A DNA stretch of 11,072 nucleotides from Anaerolineaceae bacterium (GTDB lineage Bacteria; Chloroflexota; Anaerolineae; Anaerolineales; Anaerolineaceae), in assembly GCA_011620505.1 (NCBI GenBank), contig WOZA01000049.1, forward strand, positions 1 through 11,072, read 5' to 3'. The position numbers and the translations under genes were made by a program. The notes beneath the pieces are model-generated. The model was not told where the DNA came from. It searched no databases and saw nothing but the letters and a program-made list of their open reading frames with translations. Below are positions 1 through 5,900 of the stretch, piece by piece; position 1 is the stretch's first letter; each line of letters begins with the position of its first letter.

Positions 1-1
1 T

Positions 2-151
2 TCCGTTTTTGAACCCGGCATTGATTCGGGGATAAATGAAAGCCGGATTGAACCCCGCACAAAGACGCGGGGCAGGCTGCATAATCCGGACTGGGAAAAG
101 ATGAACTCACCAGTTCGGTCTAATCCCGCAATGCAGTCAGTAAAACCTTAG
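2..151 (+). CDS. Possible 3' end of an upstream gene, cut by the left edge
   Basis: One + frame is open from base 2 to a TAG at 149-151, giving 49 residues that end in ...AMQSVKP. The stretch is polar and rich in Arg, Pro, Asn and Glu, like a disordered C-terminal tail. I recognise no family. A 49-codon open frame is not rare by chance, and all three reverse frames are also free of stops over roughly 1-106, so coding status is doubtful. In its favour, the stop lies 12 bases before a good promoter, a normal layout in a compact genome. Against it, this DNA contains nested inverted repeats (see findings) that could instead mean a structured RNA. Confidence 0.3.
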   Translation, partial: SVFEPGIDSGINESRIEPRTKTRGRLHNPDWEKMNSPVRSNPAMQSVKP

Positions 152-163
152 CCTCTTTTAAAA

Positions 164-192
164 TTGACAAAGCTCCCGGCAAAGAGTACACT
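164..192 (+). promoter_or_regulatory. Sigma-70-type promoter of the 65-residue protein gene
   Basis: A perfect -35 hexamer TTGACA (164-169) is separated by 17 bases from a good -10 hexamer TACACT (187-192). Transcription would start near 199-200 and give a leader of about 43 bases. This is the best promoter match in the window and fits recognition by the RpoD encoded downstream, whose regions 2.4 and 4.2 are of the standard type. Confidence 0.75.
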
Positions 193-242
193 TTTCTCGT
201 TGGTAGATTAATTTTGTTATCTAGAAAAAGGAGTAGTTAGAA

Positions 243-440
243 ATGGCATTCAGCTTTAAAAACTCAAAAGGGAAAGAATATTTCCTCCACGTTAAGAAAG
301 TGAAACGTGCGTCCGGGAAAGAAACCGAGCTCTATTACTTTTCAACCGATATCCGCAAAGGTCAGGAAGTTGATAAAGTTCCCGCTGGCAAGACTGTTGT
401 GGAACTGGCTTCCGGTCTGCCCGTCCTGAAGAAGAAATAA
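243..440 (+). CDS. Small conserved hypothetical protein (65 residues)
   Basis: Function unknown. The 65-residue product starts MAFSFKNSKGKEYFLH and ends in GLPVLKKK. It is very basic and lysine-rich, with no signal peptide, membrane segment or cysteine. The alternation of hydrophobic and charged residues (YFLHVKKV, ELYYFSTD, KTVVELAS) suggests a small all-beta or beta-rich fold. From memory, short proteins with the same start (MAF.FKNSKGK.Y.LH) and the same end (VPAG..VVE....GLPVLKK) occur in Chloroflexota and some other bacteria as uncharacterised proteins. The start is fixed by the sequence AAAGGAG at 227-233 just upstream of the ATG. The gene is monocistronic, with its own strong promoter (164-192) and terminator (460-492), which suggests substantial independent expression. 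Nucleic-acid binding would suit the charge but is a guess. Confidence 0.85.
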   Translation: MAFSFKNSKGKEYFLHVKKVKRASGKETELYYFSTDIRKGQEVDKVPAGKTVVELASGLPVLKKK

Positions 441-459
441 TCTCGATCAGGTTTTTTAT

Positions 460-492
460 ATCGACCCTGTGATCAACAGGGTCGATTATTTT
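460..492 (+). terminator. Intrinsic terminator after the 65-residue protein gene
   Basis: A perfect inverted repeat TCGACCCTGT (461-470) / ACAGGGTCGA (476-485) can be extended by an A-T pair (460/486) to 11 bp. It has a 5-base loop (GATCA) and is followed by TTATTTT. It lies 20 bases after the stop codon. A T6 run at 452-457 precedes the stem. Confidence 0.8.
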
Positions 493-558
493 AAGCGCAG
501 ATGGCACAAATATTGCTACCTAAAAAGCACGAAGTATGCCCGTTTTAAGGAGATTGAC

Positions 559-1209
559 ATGAAGAAATCATCACTTTTACTGCTAATTCCATTGATCATG
601 GCGCTTGCGGTCTCAGGCTGCGTGCGGAAAGCTTCCACGCCCCCTGCTACCACACCGCATGTGATCGATGTGGCGAATACCCCCTTGCCGGTGGATCAAC
701 AGATCCTCAGCGCGACCATGACCGCCCAGGCCATCATGCAGGAATTCAACATGCCGACGCAAATCGTGCAGAATCCGCTGGGCACACCCGAAGTGATCAC
801 CCAGGTTCCTCCCACACCCATCCCTGTCGGGACTGCCACCCCAACCCCTCTGCCCACCCTCCAGCCGATGACCAGACCCACCACCTGGACTGTGCAGAGC
901 GGCGAGACCATCTACTGCCTGGCACGGCGTTTCGATGTGGACCCGGGCGATTTGCTGGCGATCAATAATCTTTATGCTGGCAGTATGCTCAGCATCGGCG
1001 ACGTACTTGATATTCCTCAGACTGGTTCCTGGCCGACTGACGATCGTGCATTGCTCGAACATCCGGATATCTGGAATGTCAGCCCAGGCGAGAGTGTCTA
1101 CTACATCGCCTGTGCGTATGGCGACGTGTGGCCGGAGCAGATTATCCAGGTAAATGGCCTGAAGGAACCCTACGATCTGACCGGAATTGCAACTTTGCAG
1201 ATCCCATAA
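559..1209 (+). CDS. LysM-domain lipoprotein
   Basis: Predicted surface lipoprotein of 216 residues. The start at 559 is preferred over an in-frame ATG at 469 because AAGGAG (547-552) lies 6 bases before it and a classical lipoprotein signal then begins at residue 1: MKKSS, a hydrophobic stretch (6-18) and lipobox VSGC with the lipidated Cys at 21. The 469 start would also lie inside the preceding terminator. A Pro/Thr-rich linker (about 83-108) leads to a clear LysM domain (about 109-154, TWTVQSGETIYCLARRF...INNL...SIGDVLDIP). A second, more degenerate LysM-like repeat runs to the C-terminus (about 172-216, WNVSPGESVYYIACAYG...INQVNG-like...LQIP). LysM domains bind N-acetylglucosamine polymers such as peptidoglycan. 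No catalytic domain is present, so a wall-anchoring or envelope structural role is inferred. Each repeat carries one Cys (120 and 185). No convincing promoter was seen between 492 and 559. Confidence 0.85.
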   Translation: MKKSSLLLLIPLIMALAVSGCVRKASTPPATTPHVIDVANTPLPVDQQILSATMTAQAIMQEFNMPTQIVQNPLGTPEVITQVPPTPIPVGTATPTPLPTLQPMTRPTTWTVQSGETIYCLARRFDVDPGDLLAINNLYAGSMLSIGDVLDIPQTGSWPTDDRALLEHPDIWNVSPGESVYYIACAYGDVWPEQIIQVNGLKEPYDLTGIATLQIP

Positions 1210-1229
1210 ACGAAACCCGATTACAATAC

Positions 1230-1257
1230 AGGAGGCGTAAGCCTCCTATTTTATTTA
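1230..1257 (+). terminator. Terminator-like hairpin between the LysM and Nudix genes
   Basis: The 7-bp stem AGGAGGC (1230-1236) / GCCTCCT (1241-1247) has a GTAA loop of GNRA type and is followed by ATTTTATTT. It looks like an intrinsic terminator for the LysM gene. Only 13 bases separate it from the Nudix start codon. A TACAAT hexamer at 1222-1227 could be a -10 element but has no -35 at proper spacing. Confidence 0.65.
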
Positions 1258-1270
1258 ACCGGAGAAAATT

Positions 1271-1813
1271 ATGGACCCTGCCATTCTTTCAAGAAAAACC
1301 CTCATGCAACTGCGATCCTTCGATGTTGAACGTGTGCATTTTCGATTGCCGGATGGACGGGAACGCGACTATGACCTTGTTAGGCACGCGGACGCGGTCA
1401 CGATCCTGCCGGTGGACGAACTGGGGCAGGTTTACCTGGTGAAGCAGTACCGCATTGGGGCGGAGAAGGAACTCCTCGAGCTACCCGCGGGGGTGATGGA
1501 TCCTGGAGAGGGCCCCGAGGTCACTGCCCACCGCGAATTGCAGGAAGAAATTGGCAAAGACTGTGGAGAGTTGATCCGGTTGGGCGGCTTCTACATGGCG
1601 GCTGGATACTCGAGTGAGTATATGCATGTCTTCCTCGCGCTGAACCTCAAAGACTCTCGCCTTGATCATGATGACGATGAATTTTTGACGACTGTCGTGA
1701 TACCGATTTCCGAGTTAATGGAAATGGCGCAGGATGGCAAGCTTGAAGACGGCAAAAGTTTATCCACACTGCTGCTAGCCAGGCAGGAACTTGAAATCCG
1801 CAGATTGTTATAA
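1271..1813 (+). CDS. Nudix hydrolase, ADP-ribose pyrophosphatase type
   Basis: Cytosolic Mg-dependent hydrolase of nucleoside diphosphate derivatives, 180 residues. A complete Nudix box (G-x5-E-x7-REL-x-EE-x-G) spans residues 74-95, beginning GVMDPGE and ending RELQEEIG. Glu92 and Glu93 are the expected metal ligands. The N-terminal beta strands (VERVHFRLPDGRERDYDLVRH), the segment VYLVKQYRIG and the overall length match the ADP-ribose pyrophosphatase (NudF-like) subfamily, which splits ADP-ribose into AMP and ribose 5-phosphate. After the box the region FYMAAGYSSEYMHVFLA (107-123) corresponds to the subfamily's S/A-P-G segment, but Ala stands where Pro is usual. Substrate is therefore inferred, not shown. 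The ATG at 1271 is preceded by GGAG (1261-1264). The gene follows a terminator-like hairpin with no room for a separate promoter after it. Confidence 0.85.
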   Translation: MDPAILSRKTLMQLRSFDVERVHFRLPDGRERDYDLVRHADAVTILPVDELGQVYLVKQYRIGAEKELLELPAGVMDPGEGPEVTAHRELQEEIGKDCGELIRLGGFYMAAGYSSEYMHVFLALNLKDSRLDHDDDEFLTTVVIPISELMEMAQDGKLEDGKSLSTLLLARQELEIRRLL

Positions 1814-1838
1814 GCGCGTGCAATTGTGCTGGCAAGTT

Positions 1839-1866
1839 TTGAGTGTCGATACGGAAATGGTATGTA
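1839..1866 (+). promoter_or_regulatory. Weak candidate promoter for the 230-residue protein gene
   Basis: TTGAGT (1839-1844) and TATGTA (1861-1866) are separated by 16 bases. The -10 is poor, so this is only a candidate. The leader that follows holds a short 5-bp hairpin (AGCCG at 1881-1885 with CGGCT at 1890-1894) without a T run. Confidence 0.25.
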
Positions 1867-1943
1867 TTTCAATTTACCGAAGCCGCAGACGGCTGAAATA
1901 GCTAATGAGGACGAAAGCCTCAAAAAATTTGGAGGGCATATCC

Positions 1944-2636
1944 ATGGCAGCCACTACGATACGAATTAGCCGCGAGCGCAAAGAGTTGATCGCACAGTAC
2001 GCTACAGCAGCGATAAGTCTCTATGGGGTTATTAGTGTGAACGAATTTGTTGAGGTGTTTAACCACTATGAGGAAGCCCACACGACAGCGGAAGAGGCTT
2101 CGTTGGCGTTGATCCGCCTTGCCAGAACCGACGACGTTGAATACTCAGTTTTCGGCGGCATTATATCGGGACCCGAATTCCAGCCCGACTTTGATGACTA
2201 TGAGGATAATGTGAGATCTATCCGGAACGCTCAAAGAGGCAAGCCGCGCTACCTTCCGAGCAAAGAGGAATTTTTGAAGTATGTCGATCTTTCTTATCGT
2301 GAGCCCGAAAAACCTTATGCTGAACTGAAGGCATATATCCTGAAGCATAAACTCACCACGCGCGGCGAAGGAATTGAGGGCGTTGACGGCGATCTGATTG
2401 ACCTGCACGAGATGATTCAATTCGGAGTTGCAATCAGAGATGAACTCGATTATTTCACCAGTGCCAGATATCGGTATAGGGACATGGATGAGGAAATGGG
2501 GTTGTTCAAATTAGTGATGAACGCTCACAACCATACAAGAATGTACGATAACAATGGCTTTACGCCGGTAGAGACGGTTGACCTGCTAAGGGGTCCAAGG
2601 CGGAAGCCATCACCCAAAGCACCGCCCATGCTTTAA
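1944..2636 (+). CDS. Conserved protein resembling the body of SEC-C-associated proteins, without a SEC-C motif
   Basis: Function unknown. The 230-residue product starts at the ATG at 1944 (Shine-Dalgarno GGAGGG at 1931-1936), which is better supported than the in-frame ATG at 1905, which has no such site. It is soluble, with no signal peptide. The N-terminal part (about 6-60, ending LALIRLARTDDVEY) looks helical, with the pattern SLYGVISVNEFVEVFN. A middle segment reads YLPSKEEFLKYVD. The C-terminal part has NHTRMYDNNGFTPVE (about 200-214). From memory these three patterns recur together in uncharacterised Firmicutes and Chloroflexota proteins that often carry a C-terminal SEC-C zinc motif. 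Here the tail instead ends in a short Arg/Lys/Pro-rich stretch with no Cys. Base composition looks somewhat more AT-rich than the flanking genes, which may hint at transfer. No terminator with a T run was seen downstream. Confidence 0.7.
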   Translation: MAATTIRISRERKELIAQYATAAISLYGVISVNEFVEVFNHYEEAHTTAEEASLALIRLARTDDVEYSVFGGIISGPEFQPDFDDYEDNVRSIRNAQRGKPRYLPSKEEFLKYVDLSYREPEKPYAELKAYILKHKLTTRGEGIEGVDGDLIDLHEMIQFGVAIRDELDYFTSARYRYRDMDEEMGLFKLVMNAHNHTRMYDNNGFTPVETVDLLRGPRRKPSPKAPPML

Positions 2637-2683
2637 AGGCGATACCTGAGGTCGTCCCTGCGAGAGTCGTCTAAAACCCCAGA

Positions 2684-2729
2684 ATTGCCCAGGCAGGAAA
2701 GAGTCTGTGTAGATGACGTAATGGGCAAT
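2684..2729. repeat. 8-bp perfect inverted repeat
   Basis: ATTGCCCA (2684-2691) is the exact reverse complement of TGGGCAAT (2722-2729), with 30 bases between. There is no T run after it, so it is not a standard terminator. It could be a hairpin end for the upstream transcript, a spaced protein-binding site, or chance. Confidence 0.4.
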
Positions 2730-2818
2730 AAGTGCGTTCAAATTTTCAGATTTACTAACGGGGTGTGTAACTTAACTTGTCAATTAATAGCCCTAACGCC
2801 AAGTATTTAAAGGTTTCT

Positions 2819-2844
2819 TGAAAATCAAACATGAAAATCAAACA
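2819..2844. repeat. Perfect tandem 13-bp repeat upstream of the nifJ -10 element
   Basis: TGAAAATCAAACA occurs twice head to tail with no gap (2819-2831 and 2832-2844). The right end touches the place where a -35 hexamer would lie for the TATAAT at 2867. This position suits a dimeric or paired activator site, or an A-tract element contacted by RNA polymerase. The protein is unknown. Confidence 0.75.
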
Positions 2845-2866
2845 GCCCCAATTTAGGGTAATAAGG

Positions 2867-2872
2867 TATAAT
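2867..2872 (+). promoter_or_regulatory. -10 element of the probable nifJ promoter
   Basis: A perfect TATAAT lies 95 bases before the nifJ ATG. The sequence at 2844-2849 (AGCCCC) is not a -35 hexamer and there is no TG extension before the -10, so the promoter probably depends on a regulator bound at the adjacent tandem repeat. Transcription would begin at about 2878-2881. Confidence 0.55.
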
Positions 2873-2880
2873 TCAAAGTC

Positions 2881-2934
2881 ATGAACCTCGGCTATTTTGC
2901 AGAGGGTTCTATTATCGTGACTAACAAACGGTAA
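2881..2934 (+). CDS. Possible leaderless 17-residue leader peptide ahead of nifJ
   Basis: An ATG at 2881 opens a 17-codon frame MNLGYFAEGSIIVTNKR ending with TAA at 2932-2934, 33 bases before nifJ. There is no Shine-Dalgarno. The predicted transcription start (about 2878-2881, from TATAAT at 2867-2872) coincides with the ATG, so translation would be leaderless. There is no run of one amino acid as in classical attenuator peptides. It may be a chance frame. Confidence 0.25.
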   Translation: MNLGYFAEGSIIVTNKR

Positions 2935-2967
2935 CGTTCGATAACAACTTTAAGGAGTTTTTTTTAA

Positions 2968-5900
2968 ATGACACGTGAAATGGTAATGACAGATGCCAAT
3001 GAGGCGACCGCTTATGTTGCCTACAGGCTCAACGAAGTAATCGCAATTTATCCCATCACGCCTTCTTCCACCATGGGCGAGTTTGCGGATCAGTGGGCAG
3101 CGGAACGCGTTCCTAATATTTGGGGCACGATACCTACAGTGGTTGAGATGCAGTCTGAGGGCGGCGCTGCTGGCGCAGTGCACGGCGCGCTGCAAACCGG
3201 CGCCCTTGCTACTACCTTCACAGCTTCCCAGGGCTTGCTGCTGATGATTCCCAATATGTACAAGATCGCCGGCGAATTGACCCCTGCGGTTTTCCACGTT
3301 TCAGCGCGCTCATTGGCTGCCCAGGCACTTTCCATTTTTGGCGACCACCAGGATGTGATGGCGGTACGCCAGACTGGTTGGGGTCTGATTGCCTCCAACT
3401 CTGTACAGGAAGCCCAGGATACTGCCGCGATTGCCACAGCTGCAACCTTGCGATCCCGTATCCCATTCGTGCACTTCTTTGATGGCTTCCGCACCTCGCA
3501 CGAGGTTAATAAAATCGAGCGCCTCTCCGACGACGATCTGCGCACCCTCATTAATGAAGATATGATCATCGCGCATCGAAAACGCGCCCTGACCCCCGAC
3601 GCGCCCGTGATCCGCGGTACTTCCCAGAACCCCGATGTGTACTTCCAGGGTCGCGAGACGGTCAACCGCTACTATGACGAGAGCGTTCGCATCGTGGAAG
3701 AAGAAATGGAACGCTTTGCTGACCTTACCGGTCGCGAATACAAGATCATGGAATATCATGGCGCACCTGACGCGGAACGTGTGATCGTGATCATGGGCTC
3801 CGGCGCGGAAACTTCCGCCGAAGTCGCCAAATACCTCAACGCTCGCGGCGAAAAAGTGGGTGTGGTGGTTGTACGCCTCTATCGCCCCTTCTCGATCAAA
3901 CACTTTCTGGGCGTGATCCCTCCCAGCGTCAAGAAAATCGCTGTGCTCGACCGCACCAAGGAACCTGGTTCCATTGGCGAACCGCTCTTCCAGGATGTTG
4001 TCAATGCTTTGACAGCCGGTATTTTGAATGGCACTTCTCCCTGCCAGCAGATGCCTCTGCTCTCCGGCGGACGGTATGGCCTTTCTTCCAAGGATTTCAC
4101 CCCGGCAATGGTCAAGGGTGTTTTTGACGAACTTGCCAAGGATCAGCCCAAGGAAAGGTTTACTGTTGGCATCGTGGACGATGTCACCAATCTCAGCATT
4201 GATTACGACCCGTCCTTTGAGATTTTGCCAGAGAATGTCATCCAGGCGATTTTCTTTGGTCTTGGTTCTGATGGTACCGTTGGTGCCAACAAGAACTCGA
4301 TCAAGATCATTGGCGATGAGACCCCCAACTACGCCCAGGGTTACTTTGAGTATGACTCGAAGAAATCCGGCACTGTAACTGTCTCGCATCTGCGTTTCGG
4401 ACCCGATCCGATCCGCGCGCCCTACTTCATCTCTGAAGGTCAGGCAAACTTTGTTGCCTGCCACCAGATGAGCTACCTGGATCATTTTGATATGCTCAAG
4501 TACTCACGCCCAGGATCAGTCTTCCTGCTGAATACCATCTACGGTCCCGACGAAGTTTGGAATACCCTGCCTCGCGAGATGCAGAAGGATATTATCGAAA
4601 AGCAGCTCAAATTTTATGTGATCGATGCCTATAAGGTGGCTGAAGCCACCGACATGGGCAGCCGCATCAACACCATCATGCAGACCTGCTTCTTCGCGAT
4701 CAGCGGTGTTTTGCCGCCCGAAGAAGCCCTGGCACAGATTAAACACTCCATTGAGAAGACTTACGGTCGCAAGGGTGAAGCCGTTGTACGTAAGAACTTC
4801 GAAGCAGTGGATCAGTCTGTTGCGAATTTGCACCAGGTGGTTTATCCCACTGAGGTTACAAGCTTCCACAACCGCCGACCGCCAGTTCCGGCAGAGGCTC
4901 CCGTATTCGTGAAGGAAGTCCTCGGTGAGATGATCAACCGCAATGGTGATGCTCTCAGGGTCAGCCAACTCCCTGATGATGGCACTTACCCGGTTGGTAC
5001 AACCAAATGGGAAAAACGGAATATCGCCCTTGAGATTCCTGTCTGGGAACCCGAACTGTGTATCCAGTGCGCGCGTTGTTCCTTTGTCTGCCCGCATGCA
5101 ACCATCCGCACCAAGGTTTACCCCACCGAGCTGCTTAAGGATGCCCCTGAGACCTTCAAATCCACCGCTTCCAAGTTCCGCGAATGGAAAGACGGATACT
5201 CATGGACTGTCCAGATTGCGCCCGAAGATTGCGTGGGCTGCGGCTTGTGCGTTGAAAACTGCCCAGGAAGAGACAAAACCAACCCCAATCGCCATGCCAT
5301 CAACATGGGCGCACAGCCTCCCATCCGCGAGAGCGAAGCGAAAAACTGGGAATTCTTCCTCAATCTGCCGCTCATCCCGCGTGAAGAGATCTCGACTCAC
5401 CTGGTCAAGAACTCACAACTGCTTGAACCTTTGTTTGAGTTCTCAGGCGCCTGCGGTGGTTGCGGTGAGACGCCTTACGTGCGCCTTGTAACCCAGTTGT
5501 TTGGTGACCGTATGTTGGTCGCCAATGCCACGGGTTGTTCTTCCATTTATGGTGGAAACCACCCGACTACTCCTTGGGCTAAAAACACCCTTGGATTGGG
5601 ACCTGCCTGGTCGAACTCCCTGTTCGAAGACAACGCCGAGTTTGGCATGGGCATGCGCCTGACTGTGGACAAATTCATGACCAACGCCAAGGAATTGGTA
5701 CAAAAGAATGCCGACTTCATCGGCCGCGAACTGGCAGATGAACTATGCAACGCCAGCCAGAATGGCGAGGCGGAGATCAATGCCCAGCGCAAGCGTGTCA
5801 AGCAATTGAAAGCACTGCTCAAGGACGAGCAGAGCGGCGAGCTGCGCAGCCTCTATAGTCTGGCAGATTACCTCGTCAAGAAGAGCGTCTGGATCATGGG

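Larger units (their letters stand above)
2637..2967 (+). other. Intergenic region between the 230-residue protein gene and nifJ
   Basis: This is 331 bases without a convincing protein gene, AT-rich in its second half. It holds an 8-bp inverted repeat ATTGCCCA/TGGGCAAT (2684-2691 and 2722-2729), a perfect tandem 13-bp repeat (2819-2844), a TATAAT element (2867-2872), a 17-codon frame (2881-2934), a bulged hairpin (GAACCTC 2883-2889 with GAGGGTTC 2902-2909), and the nifJ Shine-Dalgarno AAGGAG (2952-2957) followed by a run of eight T. Together it looks like a regulated promoter and leader for nifJ. Confidence 0.6.

Noticed and set aside
111..127. CAGTTCGGTCTAATCCC as a possible tRNA T-arm
   Set aside because: There is no acceptor, D or anticodon arm at proper distances on either strand.
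469..558. Upstream ATG extending the LysM lipoprotein by 30 residues
   Set aside because: It falls inside the preceding terminator hairpin and would bury the lipoprotein signal. The start at 559 has a proper AAGGAG.
1760..1768. Perfect DnaA-box sequence TTATCCACA
   Set aside because: A single copy inside the Nudix coding sequence, with no cluster of further boxes and no AT-rich unwinding region, so there is no support for an origin.
2777..2809. TTGTCA and TATTTA as an alternative nifJ promoter
   Set aside because: The spacing of 21 bases is too long and the TATAAT at 2867 is far better.
3310..4485. 391-codon open frame on the - strand inside nifJ
   Set aside because: It lies fully within an unmistakable PFOR gene. 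Long antisense frames are expected from the biased codon use of this highly conserved gene, and the translation resembles no family. The same applies to the - strand frame at 5743-6429.
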